In this document: piece after piece, positions 48,873-62,365 of the stretch
Layout: each line of letters starts with the position of its first letter
How positions within the stretch are numbered: position 1 is the stretch's first letter
DNA from: Torreya grandis
Lineage: Eukaryota; Streptophyta; Pinopsida; Cupressales; Taxaceae
Direction of reading: 5' to 3'
NCBI GenBank assembly: GCA_037957365.1
Contig: JARHVA010002127.1
Coordinates: forward strand, 1,859,001-1,923,000
DNA length: 64,000 nt
Notes under the pieces: model-generated
Databases searched by the model: none
Told to the model about the DNA's origin: nothing
Seen by the model: the letters and a program-made list of their open reading frames with translations, nothing else
Program-made: the position numbers and the translations under genes

Positions 48873-50267
48873 TGTGGACTGCCAAAAATCCACACACTTT
48901 GATTCCAAATGTCAAAATACCCCCTAACCACTTTGAGACCCTCTCAAGACCAATTTAACCTTCTAACCTCTAATTGAGCTTACCCACAGTTAGTTTGGCT
49001 AAATTAGCTTAACCTAACCTTGTACCCATTTTTACCTTTCACCCTTAACCATCGATGATCAAGTTGATCGCTAATGGTCACCTTAACCATCGATGGTCAG
49101 GGTCCACCTCCTTAACAACTAGCATGCAAACTCACCCACCTTGATTTTTTTTAAATAACTCATCTAATTTGTATTGTGAGCCATTACATGTGCGAGTTAT
49201 AATTAGGAATCCCAGTTCTTGTGTTGTTGTAACTCTCTTGCCTTGCCTATAAAAAAAGAGGAGCAAAGAGGTGACAATGTATCTACAATCATTATCAAGA
49301 GCTTGTGCATCTAGGAGTTTATTTTTTTAGGTCAATCATTATCAATAATCTAGTGAACCAGCTACCATGTCAGAGAGTTGATTTTCCACCACCTCTCCAC
49401 CAAGTTCTCAGGTATCATTACTTTGTCAAAATCAAGTTAGATTCCACCAATAGGTCAACTACCCCAACCATCCACCCAATCAACTTTTGGTAATATAAGT
49501 ACTTATTTCTTAGTATTCATTTACTTTATTTCCATTTTGTAATCAACCTAGGTCTTCCCCATCTCTTAGAATCCATGGATCTCATCAATAAACCTTTTAA
49601 CCAACCTATATCTAGACATAGTAACTATTAATAGTTGACTCAACCACTGACATTCTATCTAACCATGGATGGTGACCATCGATGGTCACCTTAACCATCG
49701 ATGGTCACACCAACCATCGATGGTCACACCAACCATTGATGGTCACTATGGCAGTGAAAACTAGCAAGCTAATTTTACCTACCTAGCTCCAACCAAATCT
49801 AATACTTTGTGTCCCTACCTATTCATAGATGCCTTTCTAATTTTTTAAAGCATACCCCACTCCCTAGCACTAATTTTGATTATTTTATCACTAATTTAAT
49901 AATTTATAATCTATTTTATTAATGAGCACTCTTGTGTTCAATTTTAGTACCTTTTGATTATTGATGCAAGTACCTTCTATTATATTTAATAAGCTTAATT
50001 GTTTAAAACGTATAGATTGATAGCCCTCAAGGAAGCTTTTGCTTCTAAGATATAGCTATCGCTAGACAATCCACTCAATTACCTATCTAATAAAAAAGTT
50101 TGCTTTAGTGATTTCTTATCTATAGGTAATCCTCCCAAAGCTAAAGAGGAGCTCTTCATAATCTTCTAATTCAATGCATACATAATCAAATAGGTTTTTC
50201 AACCATACCCATACTCAGTTTCTTCTCCTTTCTTTTTCCAACAATAAACAAGAAATTCATTAAAATA
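48873..50267 (+). repeat. 3' LTR of element C
   Basis: Colinear with 33528-34893. Starts TGTGGACTGC and ends ATTAAAATA where the 5' copy ends ATTAAAACA. TATA candidate CCTATAAAAAAAGAGG near 49247. It carries the best-preserved palindrome array at 49670-49745. Confidence 0.92.
49670..49745. repeat. Tandem array of the palindrome ACCATCGATGGT
   Basis: About four copies of GACCATCGATGGTCAC at near-regular 18-20 bp spacing, three of them with the exact 12-bp palindrome, plus diverged copies on both sides (ACCATGGATGGT, ACCATTGATGGT). The 5' LTR has only decayed copies (34270-34375). Confidence 0.88.
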
Positions 50268-50272
50268 ATAAG
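50268..50272. repeat. Target-site duplication ATAAG, right
   Basis: Matches 33523-33527. Confidence 0.88.
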
Positions 50273-53200
50273 TATTATGGAGTATATTATAGGTATTTCA
50301 AACCCTTACTTAACTCTAAAATTGATCATTGTATCAATAATTACTCATGCATAATCTTGAGTGATGGTTTTTCTTCATTGTTATATTATGTGTGATGTGT
50401 TTTTGGCATTATTGTGTGATGGAAATTTTTTTGTTATAATGTTTGAGTTAAATATAAAATCCTAGGTGTCCTACTTAAGGAAGGAATGAAAGGAGTGATT
50501 TAACCTTGTGTGGTATGCATGAATGGTTTTAATCTTGTTAAATGGATTAATAAGTCTATTGGTTTATATTTGATAGTAGGTTGTATAACCCTGGACTATC
50601 AAGAGCACATTTTGTGACTATTGTGTTGTTTTTTGCTTAACATTTGCTTTACTTGATTGTGTACCTTCTCAAATACTTAGTGGAAATAGTGGAAATGTGT
50701 CTCTTTTCTATTACTTATATGTGTGCACTTGAATATTTTTATCTCAACCTTCTTGTGGGATAGTTATGCCCTTGGGTTGATGGTTTGGATAGTAAGGATT
50801 ACCGATGAATGGGTTTATTTTACTCATGAATGGTTGTTTATTATTTTATAAGACCTTTTTATTGTTCTTTTCCTCCTCTAAACATTAAGTATAGGAGGAA
50901 GGCATTATGATGATTGTTTTTTTTCTCTACTTGAATTCTTAATGGTAATTTCATAATGTAGTAGGTATCTTGAGTGATTTGACTATTGTGTTTTTCATTT
51001 GTATAATCAATATTCTATAATGTAATTGCTGATAATTTAGACTCCCAGGCCAAATTTCAACCCCTATAATCAAAAACTTTCTCATGAGAGCCCTTAAATA
51101 TTATACATGGTGATATTCATGCATTGTGATGTCTCCATTGGTCTCTTTTGTAAGCCTTTTAGCATTGTTCAATGTGTCATTGTATGTGTTAGAAACTACC
51201 TGAGAGATCCTCATGTTATAACTATTTTGGGTCTTTAGATGATGTACAAGTTGTCATGGTGGTCCTTGAGTGAGTGGAGGGGTGTCAAATGTCCTTTAGT
51301 CCTATATAATGTTCAAAACCTTATTTGATAACATTAAGGTTATTTAACAAAAATAATGGTATTTTGGAGAGATTAAGGTTGCTAGTTTTCATAATAATTG
51401 TTTTAAGCCACTTCCTATGGTAGGAGATTTGTCAACATGATTTAGGGGTATCCAAGCCTCATTTGAGTCATGACATGAATTATAATGATGTATTCAAGGT
51501 CATTCTCCATATTTTATCTATCAAGTATGTTTCAAGCTCAAATTAACCCCTAAGGTCATCAAATGATTTTTAAATATGTTATGTAATCTAACCTTCATCT
51601 TATAAGCCTCTATAAAAAGATATGTTTTGATGTCACATTGAAGTGAAGGGTCTTAAAATATATCCATGACCACCATAGTGACATTTTATGAATGGTTTCA
51701 TATGCAAAAGGCCTCCTTTTAAGGATCAAATGATTTCTATCCTTTAAAAGGGCATCCCACATGTTGAAAATCAATCTCTAACTTCCATCCATATGTATCA
51801 TCTATTTGAAACTCATTTTGCCTCCTCTTTTCCCTCCCTCTACCCTCCAATGGATTTTTAAAGTTTTAGACCTAGAAAAAATATAAAAAATAAGGTGTTT
51901 TATAGGGATTTGTAGGCTTATACAGATTGATATGATTAGGTCCATATAGAGGGAGGTCAAACACTTCATGAGTATTAATGGAAGTTATCTCAAAGAATTT
52001 TCATGGCCTAAATGTGCAAGGAAAGGAAAGAAAGGTATTGGAGTTCCCATCAAACCTTTGGCAAGCTCACAAGGGCTAGATTGAGTTACTTAGTTCAATT
52101 CGTACAAGAGGATTTAAAGCCTAAGATCTTAGCCAAAGGTGGGTCCCCTAAAAGGCTTGAAATCAATGGAATTTATTCATAGATCCATCCCTTAATCTTT
52201 ATGAATGGCTTCTAAGACCCCCGAGTGGTCTTAAGCCCTCTATAAAACCCCACAGGCCCTAATACAAGTAGATTCATGAATAGTTTAAGCTTGTTGTGTG
52301 GATAAAGCATGGAGGAAGGTATAAAAGTGTATTTTTAGTGTTTTATACTCCTCTAAGAATGTCCCTATGGTACTTGTAAGGGTATATCAACCCATAAACC
52401 CCTTTGGTTGGTAGAGTTGCAGGTTATGTGATAGATTTTTGTGTTTCATAAAGGAACAGAACATGAAATAAGATCAATACATAGTTATATTCTTCCTCCA
52501 TGTTTATCACACACTCCATCATATCACCACTGATAATATCAAACCTCCTTTAATCTCTCTCAATGCTCACCATGTGAATGAGGAAGGACAAGCTTTAAGT
52601 TTGTTTTCATAAGTAGTCCATCTTCAAGTGACAAGAATGATTTGAGGATGTGGAGGATCTCTCTCTCAAAGAAAAAAATTTCCTTATAGCCTTTAATACC
52701 AAAACACATAAACTAGCTTCAAATTTTCATTCATCATCTTCTTAGTAGAAATTAAGGTTTCTTAGCCTGGTTTAACTTTTTTTTAGAGCTCTCAGGTTTC
52801 TTTTTCTTAATTATAATGCCTAATCCACATATCCAAATACCATATTTTATTGAATATCCAACTATAAGATACTTAAGGCTCAATAAGATGGTCTGAGTAA
52901 GAGAAGGGAAGTCATTATGGTCTCATTGGAATGTCTATCCATACTAAAGATACAAGGCCATTTTCACCTCATAATGGGATATGGTTTCCAAAATCCAAAC
53001 TTCAAAAGGATTATGTAAAGACACACACAAAAAGCTATCATCTCTTAAATCAATTGAGGTCTAAAATAATGTAAAGGATACCTAAATAAATCATTTAATA
53101 GACCTAGAAAACAAGGAGGATTTGTTCGGTTAGAACCAAAACTTCATGTTGCACTTATATGGTGATCATACACTTTGAAGAGGCGAGCTTAAACTAACAC

Positions 53201-56200
53201 TTACTAGTCTATCACTAGAATAAAGGAAGTATGCATATGGAAAGTTGAGAATGAGGTCCTTAGTCATGTGAAAATTAGAGAATGATGGAGACCTACTCAA
53301 TCTTAATTAAATATAACAATGCTCTCATAAGGTGATCAATGCATCAGAGGAGTTGGATTGACTTATTCTACAAGCTCAAAGGTTCACATGCATATGACTA
53401 TAGCTACAACATTGAATAATCACTAATAGAGTGATAAGGTGAAGAAGGTTCAGGGGTTAGAAAGAGTACCAATGAAATTTCAACATGTTGGTGGCATTCA
53501 AAGAGACTAATGAAACATCAAATCATCTCACTTCCTCACTCACATTTCAAGAAGCTCAAAGTTTCATCTAAAGACTTGACTATAAAAGCAGGGAAAATTT
53601 AGAAAAATATCCCATTTTAGGGTGTATTAAAGTATATGAAGTTCAAAAGGATTAAAAACTTCATAATAATGATGTGAACATTAACAAATGGAGAGAATAT
53701 TGTCATGAAGAGAAAAGTCTACTCTCTCACACAGTCAAAAATGCAGGACTTGAACCTACAAGCAAGATCTTTAGATAAGGAGGTAGAAACATCAAGAACC
53801 TCACATAATGGTGAAGTGAGAAAAATTAATTAAGTCTATTCATTTCTTTTATAAGGTTAGTAGTCTACTTTAAATGATTTATCCCTCTAAAACATTAAGA
53901 TTCTTGACAGGATTTTAGGCCTAGTAGGCCTAAATAGGCATTCACAGGCCTGTTCATAAATATTGAGTACATTTTCATGTTTGGAAGTGTTTGAGAGTTG
54001 AAAAAACATAATGGGGAAGTAAAGAAGACATAAAAAAGTTTCCAAGGTGATAGGAGTCTCAAGTTGAGGAAAGAAGGCACTAAACCAATCAATTAGGGTT
54101 GCACAGGCTTAGTTATTCTTAAACCCCAGGCAAGGGGATGAGAAGTATGAAAAGATAAAGGTTGAAGGAAGTCATATTCAAAATGTATTAAAATAATATT
54201 AAACATTTCATATGATATTATAACCCCATCATCAATTGTATAAGGAGAGAAGATCCTAATCGAGGTCTTTAACACCAACTGGTCAAACATGCAGGCATGG
54301 CAATGGCACTCAAGGCAAACCTACAAGATAATGATGCAAAGATGGTGGTTTATGAATATGAGGGAAATTTTAGATGGTATAAATAAGATATTGAAGGGTG
54401 ATATAGTTATATTAAATCCACATATACATCTATATTGCATTCAAGGTCTTGTAACTCAGTCTAAGCCTGTAAGGCCTAAAGCCCTCCTTGAACCCTCAAG
54501 ACCCCATCTCTATCTTAGTGACATATCCAAACCCCAAAGAATCCTAAGGTCATAAATAGGTGTGTATTTATGATATATACCCTAAATATAATGTTTGGAA
54601 TAGAGGAATACAATTAAATAGTCAAATTTGGTCTTATCACCCATCTCAAGCTCTTTTTCCCTAATCTGCCATGTCAAACTTCCAACTCAAAAACTCACAT
54701 CTCACATGACAAGGTGACTCAGGCCTAGTGCTCTTAAGGGGAGTTGGTTACCCCTATTAACTTATTATCTATGGAGGAAAGAGTTTTAGATAGGACCTCA
54801 ATTGTATTAACAATCACTAACATCGTAACCTACATAGAATGCTTAACAAAGAATCAAGGTCTATTGACTTTAACTTAGTACTCATCATGAAAAGTGCATG
54901 GGACTAGTATTAGTTCAATATTTTTGAGGGGGCATATGGGATAAACATCCATAGAAAAAGGTTTTGGTTTTGAGGCCTATACTCTATGAACCATTGTTAA
55001 GATGGTAGGCTAGTAAAACCCTGAATAAACCTTAATAGAGACTCGATGGAGGAAAATTTGAGACAAATGCACTAAAATGACTTGAATTAATCTTAGAGAC
55101 TCTTGGAACTCATTATCCACTCTAATAATGTCCCATCCATGGCACTAGTTTATGCAGACCTCCTCAAAACATTATTTTAGCAAGGTTTAAGGGTAAATAC
55201 AAGGTACAGAGCTTGATGAAAGGTTTTATACCATGGAGGAGGGTAGTGTGAGGCATATTTAACCTTTCCAAATCACAAACCACTCACAATTATCCCTGGA
55301 AAATCTTCTATAAGTCTGCACCAAAGGGCCAATCCAGAAAAGCAGTAAAAAGAGACCTAGTCACCTAAATGGGGTAGAGTTGTAGGCGTATATTTCTTGG
55401 AAGGCACATTTCATGGTATATTATGTTATTTTATATCTGAAACAAACTCATTCACATATTTTTAATATTTTATTTAGTTATTATGATCACCCAATCAGCT
55501 AACACTAAGAGACTAGGCCTAGTTGCCTGATATGCCTACTTGGTCAGCAAAGGGAGATGTTAATTGGCATAGGGGATACTATGGAGTAAATTTAATTCAT
55601 AAAAAAAAAATTAACTACCTCATGTATGTGATTAGGCCCATTTCTAAAACCATCATGTAAGATGGAGTAGTTTCTTAAGCCTAGTCAACATGCAAGGAGA
55701 AGGACAGGCTGGTTAATGACCCATGAAGGTTAATTAGACCATGATGCCACCTTTGTAACTACCAAGAAAGGGAGTACTTAACCAAATTTTCATGGACATG
55801 ATTTGAATGGGTTCAATCAAGGCTGAATTAGCCTCCACTCATCCATCTCAATGCCCAAAATGCTCATTGAAGGACATCCACTAGCCAAAGCAATGCATGG
55901 GAGAGTTGAAGGAGCTATAATTGATCTTCATATAAATTATAACTATTTTTTAGAGTGAATTATGGTCATCATGACCTCTTATCAACACTTACACACCAAT
56001 ATTCCCTTATTTTACCTTCTCTTCTCCTATAAATTGAGGCTTGAAGGCCATTGTACTAATCCCTCAACTGGGTATGAGAAAACTTTACCTAAGTTTGTAC
56101 CTTGCAAACCTCTTGAACTAATTAAGGATTGTTTCAAATTTTATAGTATTGGTTTAGTGTGTTTGTGCTTTTTTTATTTTCATAAGTGGCAGGTTGATAT

Positions 56201-57121
56201 CCCTTTGCAAGTCTTTGCCTCACCTATTTGCTAGTACATGGTTCTAAATAGGTCACATAGTGTGTGAAGGTGTTAGTGGTTGAGCTTAAAGTGTAAATTT
56301 GATTGGTAAGTGACTTGAATTAGACCTTCCCTTCATTACCCTCATGCCTTGTTCATCTAATATAGACTCTATGCAAAACATTGATGCTTAAAATCCTTGA
56401 AGAGAGTGGTTTAGTTTATGTATTGTTCATTAGTGTTGTTTTAGGTCAGTTAGAGTAGATGCATCATATTGGTGCATCACCTCTAGTACCATAGGTTTCC
56501 TTTCATGTTTCTCTCTCCCTTTTCACCCCAATAAGTTATTAGGTTTATTTATTTGATCCTAATTGATGAACCAAGGGAGATAGCCCCATAAAATAGAGGT
56601 TCAACCCATCCATAGGTCACCCACAGCCTTGGACTAATCCCATGTTACCCCAAACTTGGAGAGCTTAGAATAATCTTATCCTAAGGGTGTAGTTTGGTGA
56701 GTTAACAGTAATATTGAGGTTATATAATGTAATATAGCTTCATAAATCTGAATTGATTGTATTACTATGAGATAACCTTTTATATTTTTTTTATTGTGGA
56801 TATAATAGAAGTGGATTTTATAACTTTCAAAAATTGTACTTTAAGTGATTAATTATGTGATTTATGTTTTCATCTTCAATTTAAACATCCCTTGTGATAT
56901 TTTATAAAATTTTGTTTTGGAAAAATGATGAATTATTTAAATCCTTTATGATATTTATAAACTTTTGTTTTGTAATGGTGACTTATTTTTAAATAAGTCA
57001 TCAGTTTTCAAATTGAATAAGACTAATTTATAAAAAAAACTTTAGAAAAAATGAAAATATATAAAAATACACTTAATTAGGCTTTCCTCTAATTTTATTA
57101 GCATTATACAATCCTTGTAAA
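50273..57121. other. Unassigned intergenic DNA
   Basis: About 6.8 kb with stops in all frames and no protein motif that I recognise. A possible LTR-like promoter near 56030 is annotated separately. Short words such as AAGGCCTA, GGCCTGT and CCCTCTATAAA recur at about 52240, 53920 and 54460, which suggests old repeats, but I could not fix any boundary. Confidence 0.5.
55950..56500 (+). other. Possible remnant LTR with TATA box
   Basis: CTCCTATAAATTGAGGCTTG near 56025 resembles the TATA box and start region of plant retrotransposon LTRs. A frame of 90 codons over it has no domain. Boundaries, direct copy and target-site duplication were not found. It may be a solo LTR or chance. Confidence 0.22.
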
Positions 57122-57455
57122 CTTGATATATTTTTATCAGTGACTAGCATGATGTCACATATGATTATAGATTCAAACACATGTTTGACATGTTCAGTGT
57201 CACAAAAGTAGTGATGCCTACAGGACTTGATCTTGGCATGATCAAAGATGGTAGTAGTAAATCACTTCTTAATTTACTCCTTAATAAATGAAATTGGTTC
57301 TTGGTTGTTTTTATATGGCTAACTTGTTTTCAATTTATTATTCTTGGTTTATTTGATTGTGACTACATTATCATACAATGTAGAGAAGATAGTTTATTTT
57401 TAATGCTTTGTTAAATAGCATAAAGTGAAAACATCTTGGTTTAAAACTCATGATT
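57122..57455 (+). repeat. Dispersed repeat, copy 2
   Basis: The relative of 32007-32350. Its similarity fades near 57490, where the Copia LTR is predicted to start, consistent with Copia insertion into this repeat. Confidence 0.65.
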
Positions 57456-57491
57456 AAATTATTAGGCTAGGAATGATCTCAATAAATTTGG

Positions 57492-57641
57492 TGCAAACCA
57501 AAATCATATTCATGTACTTAAAAAGAAGAATAGAAGATGGTTGTTCATTTCATCTTCCACAATAACTATTCATCTTCTACAACAAGACAAAAGTTATCAT
57601 ACACCTAGGATAAAATGAGTATTATATAAAATAATATTACA
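57492..57641 (-). repeat. 3' LTR of the Copia fragment (about 150 bp)
   Basis: On the minus strand it starts TGTAATATTATTTTATATAA just after AAGGGAGGA (polypurine tract, 57642-57650) and is taken to end TTGGTTTGCA at 57492. It contains a TATA-like TTATATAATACTC. The right end is well supported by the polypurine tract; the left end is inferred from TG..CA and from where the dispersed repeat stops. Confidence 0.5.
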
Positions 57642-57649
57642 TCCTCCCT

Positions 57650-58830
57650 TAATATCTAAGGCTTATAATGAGACCAAACATGTCTCTGAATTTCTCAAAT
57701 GTATCTCTCCTAGGTGCTTTTGTTATTATATATGTTGTTTTGTAGTAGGAAAATGTAAAAATGTTACACTATTATCGTCCACATAATGCAAAATCAAATG
57801 GAATTTGGTGTTGATATGTTTGGTTCAGTTGTGAAATACTATATTTATTACCATTTGAATTGATAAAGTGTTATCAATTATGAGTGGCATTGATGAAAAT
57901 TATTTTACGTATAAATCTGTACGAATCCTTCTAAACCATATTATTTCTCTAGTTTCCAATGAAGTTGCCATATATTTTGCTCTTGTTAAATAAATCATTG
58001 GAACAAATTATTTCTTTGACTTCCAAGATATGATTATTGTTCCAAAATTCATTATGAAACCTGAGGTAGGTTTATGATCTTTAAATTCATCTACATATTC
58101 AGAATCAGAATATCCAACTAGTTTCAAGTCCACAACCTAGAGTGTTTGAACCCAGAATTTTGTATTCCCTTTAGATGTCAAAGAACTCTTTTTGTTGCTA
58201 CCCATTGAATTTTTCTAATTTGTTACATGAATCTATAAATAACACCAACAACAAAAGAAATGTTTGGTCTAGTTGTGGTTACATATATAAAACTTATAAT
58301 GAGATGTATATACTTAGATGCATCTAAAAATTATGTGATATCATCTCATTTCAACTTAAAAATTTGTTTCATGGGCGCACTGAGAGGTTTACATTTTTCC
58401 ATTCCAAATTTGCTCAAAAATTCACCAATGTACTTATATTTTGTGATGAAAATTTACTTAGGTTTTTTAATCACTTCAATACCCAAATAGTAATAAAAGT
58501 AACCTAAATCTTTCATTTAAAAACCTTTTATCAATTCTAATTTGATTTTTGTATTATAATTTTCATTATTTCCTATGAGGAGAAGATCATCCACATATGC
58601 AATTATAAATTCAACTATTTTGTCAATTGTTTTGAAAAAATGTTTTGCATCTTCAAATTCAAAACACTTGGAATTCATGCTCAAGAGGTGATTAATGACT
58701 TTTTCATACCATGATATTGTTTTGGTGTTTTAATCCATATAAATATCTTACTAACATTCACACTTTGTGTTCTTGGTCATCAACTACAAAGCTTTCTAGC
58801 TAATTAATGTAAACTATTTCTTTCATAAGA
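57650..58830 (-). pseudogene. Copia reverse transcriptase and RNase H (broken)
   Basis: Blocks read leftwards: FVVDDQEHKV, LVRYLYGLK, SWYEKVINHLLS, IVEFIIAYVDDLLLIGNNEN, MKDLGYFYYYLGIEVIKKPK (RT), KYIHLIISFIYVTTTRPNIS, QWVATKRVL, TRAKYMATSLETREIIWFRR, DNTLSIQMV and TKHINTKFHLI (RNase H). The active site YVDD is intact. The blocks PNIS, AKYMA, EIIWFRR and TKHI are diagnostic of Copia. More than ten stops and some frameshifts. The 3' end GGCNIIL passes into the LTR, as in Copia elements. Confidence 0.87.
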
Positions 58831-58850
58831 ATTGTTGACCAAATTTGACC

Positions 58851-61800
58851 CTGTAAGTTAAATTGAGATCCCTATAGGTAAAACATTGATATTTAGATGT
58901 TTTTATGGGATTAGTATAATGTCATTAAATATTTCATATCTCATTTTGTGTGATTTTATGTGTATCTAGCCTTGGTCTTAGTCATTTTAATCATTGTCCT
59001 TTTGAATCATTTTGGGTGTCAATATAGAGTATTAAATGAGTTGTATGACCTCCTTAGGAAATGTGAAGGTTTAAAAAGGTGATATAATACCCCATGTGTC
59101 CTAATAATTCTTAATCAACTATTTCTAACTAAAAAATGGTAGTTTATTCAGAAGAAAGAGCAGTTTTCTTGGGAAAAGAAGAATTTTCTTGAGGTGTATA
59201 GTCTTGTATGACCTCATAATGATAATGGCACTTCAGTAATGTATTTTTAACTTCTACACACTTGTTCTACTAATTATTTTGATCAGAAACTCCAAGAAAC
59301 TGAGAAAATTGCTTCTCTCTTCTTCCACTAGGCTTGGCAAGTAAGAATGGCCCTCAAGTTTTTAGATGGTACAACCAACAAGAGAGGTTTCAGGAAAAAT
59401 GATCTAGGGTGTGTCTTATACACTCATTCAGCTTCCATTTGATGTTTTTTTTTAGAATAATGGTGGTCTGTGCTTTATGAACCATTCTTAATAAGTTGGC
59501 CTATCTAATTTGCTTGTCAATCTGTATACCCTATAGGTTTTGCTTTGGTTTGGAGAAGTATGTATAATCCAACTAATGATATTGATTATAGATGATTTTA
59601 ACTCTCTCATCTCATGATTTCCATGCTTATTTTCATGTTTGTCAAATATCTCATGGGCTAATTAGCTCAATTTACAAGTTGATGTTTCAGGTGGAATGGT
59701 AGTCAAGTTCACTACTTACATAAGGTTGTATTCTATGAAAGGGATTAATATGAATAGGATATGGTGTTTTCCATGTTTAAATTCCATAAGGACTACCTCA
59801 CTTCCATTTTTGGTCTCATAACTCCATGTTTTGATCAAACATCGAGTCCATTGTCATACTCAGTCAGCTCTTTAACCAATTTCACTTGCAACCATGTTGA
59901 ATCATATGTGTAGAACCTATTTATCTTGTTTATGGAGGTGTAGTGTAGGTCTCAATATGTTGAAATGTATTTATAAGTAGGAACAAATAAATTAGATCCT
60001 CTAAGAGTGTAAAAAGGGAATGTGGCAGTCAAACACAATACACACACACAACTTGCCATGGACCTACACCTGTAGGTGTCATGGAAAGAGAGTGTCACAT
60101 TGAAATGATGTTATTTTGACGTGTTATAAATTTTCACAAGTTTAAGGGGATTCATTTTAACATTTGAAGGAGTTAAAATGATTATTGAAGGTCTGCACCC
60201 CACATTCACTGCCTAAACTCACTTATACTACCTGCATACAACTCAAAATGCACCTACATGTGACCTAAAGAAAGATGACATATGTGAAAATAAATAATTG
60301 AATGGTATTTAGCTCCAAAAGGTTGAAATATTAATTTTTAAGAGGTTAGAATGAGACTAGGAGTGATCAAATAACCAAACACCTTGCACTATTTGAATAT
60401 ATTCATTGTTTGCCTATACATCAAAATGTCCACCTATAGGTAGTGTTAACAGGGAGCCAAAGAGTCATTTTAAGTATTGAAACAAGTTATGGAACCCTTT
60501 CCTAAAGTCCTATCATGATGAGGAGACCCTAGTATACATGACTGTAAGCAACAATGGGTTGAGGAGTAATGTCTAAGTGTTACCAATGCATAAGGATGAG
60601 ACAAATGGGTCAAAAAATTTATTAAATGACACTAAAGGACTCTAATTAGGTTGTAAACATTGTAATTCAAGCTAAACCATGCAATACATCTACTTGTATG
60701 ATGCCTTGAAGCCGACATAATCAAGAATTTATACTCAGCCTTGACTACATAAGGAGTATATGGAAGGATGGATTGATGAACGGATATGAGAACACATAAA
60801 TAAAAATAAAAATAGTATAATGGCACCATCATGATGGTTATATAATAAATAAGGGGCTCTAAACAAACACCATACAACCTATATCCCAAACCTTATAAAT
60901 AATAAATTAGTCCATAAGTTTGTCTTAAGATTCAATGTATTTAATGGGTCTAGAGACCTTATCAATGACTCAAATATTATGTAGATCATATTAAAACTTG
61001 GAGACACCTCTCCAAAATTCACCTGGTCTAAGTAAATAGGGGAAGTGCCCTCTGTTTTCTCTTGAATAGAGGGCACTCCCCTTATGTACAAACCCTCCAG
61101 TCTTTAAGAAAAGGAGATAAAAGGATGAGCTAAGAGCTGGTTAGACATTTCAAGGAAATCTTAGAAGTTTTATAACACCTATAAAAACATGATAAACCAA
61201 TCACATAATAAGTAACCTCAATATGGTTCTCTAAACCCTCAAGTATGCAAATAGGCATGTTAGGCAGGGTTTAAGCCTAGTGACTGAATGAGAGGTCATT
61301 TTCATTTCTAGTTGTAGTAAAGAATTATAACATATTGGATCATGTTCATAGGGTCATTTTAGATGTGTAAAATCCTCCAATTTGTAGATAAAGCATCAAT
61401 AGTTCATTTTTGAGCTCAAAGATGACATTAGGCCTGTGCAAATGAGAAGACAAGCTCGATAAGGTAACTTTGAGTGCTTACATATTCTCTAAGGTTGTGT
61501 ATGGAGATCCAAGGAGTATGGAGAGGTTATTAGGGGTCTTAAATTTTTATCTAGTGGAAATTTTTGGTAGTACTAATGTCAAATATTTATGAACAAAGCT
61601 TAAGGCAAAAAATGGCCTAAAACCCTTACAAACCCTTGGAAATAACCCCATGAAGGAAATAAAGATGGAAAGCTACTCTAATGGACCATAATGACAAGGA
61701 AAGTTGTTGGAGGTTGTAGGGGACTCTTTCAAGATAATCCTCATCCTATTTAACTATACTAAATTATAAGGATCAAGTACAAAATAAGGTATTTTTTATC

Positions 61801-62365
61801 ATTTTATGTGTTTTTTAGGTTCTAGAAGGAGTCTAAAGATGCCAATTGTTGGTTCAAAATTATACACCTCTAGCACTCAACCTTGCACACATAAAGAGAG
61901 TGAAAAAAAAATATGGAAAACCCATTTAATGTGTCATTGTAACCAGGGATGAGTTTGACATAATGACTAGACTGAAACATAGAAAATGATTGGGAGCCAC
62001 CTATAAATGGTATGGTCAATTCCCTACTATTTTTGGCTCTGCCTAAACCAAGGTGAGAGGATGTAAGGGGTAGATTCACTCACATGAAGGGATTATATGA
62101 CTCAATCTTCATGGGGATGGTTAGTTCAAAGAATTACAAATCTGACTGAATAACCAAGCTTGCTCAAGCCACCTAGCAAGGGTTTTCACACAGAATGAGT
62201 AAATATTCTAGGCCAGACAGAAGCTACTAAATATAGATATGGATATAACTATAACTAGATATGACTTAGTCTTCCCTAATATGAGGGGTGAACTATGGAA
62301 GCAAGAGCCCAAAAAATGTGATGACTGGAAGGCTAGACAGGAGGTATGGAAGATTCTACAGAAAG
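58851..62365. other. Unassigned intergenic DNA
   Basis: About 3.5 kb. No coding motif or clear repeat boundary is seen. The open frames at 60632-61091 and 61870-62417 are short, hydrophobic or mixed, and lack recognisable domains. Confidence 0.5.

Larger units (their letters stand above)
33528..50267 (+). mobile_element. Element C: complete but decayed Tat-type Ty3/gypsy element
   Basis: A 16740-bp element on the plus strand with LTRs of 1366 and 1395 bp, the ATAAG duplication on both sides, a primer-binding site and a polypurine tract. Order: gag, protease, RT, RNase H, aRNH, integrase, then about 4.8 kb of tail with an antisense ORF. The LTRs differ by about 11 percent over a 105-base stretch counted by hand, so it is older than element B. 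Gag and pol are related to element A. Confidence 0.92.
57492..58850 (-). mobile_element. 3' fragment of a Ty1/Copia element
   Basis: On the minus strand, a decayed RT-RNase H segment, a polypurine tract and a 3' LTR. Upstream (right of about 58850) the element is cut off or unrecognisable; no integrase, protease or gag is seen. Confidence 0.8.

Noticed and set aside
53895..54555. Three short frames that might be a small gene
   Set aside because: No domain, no splice signals that I could support, and opposing strands.
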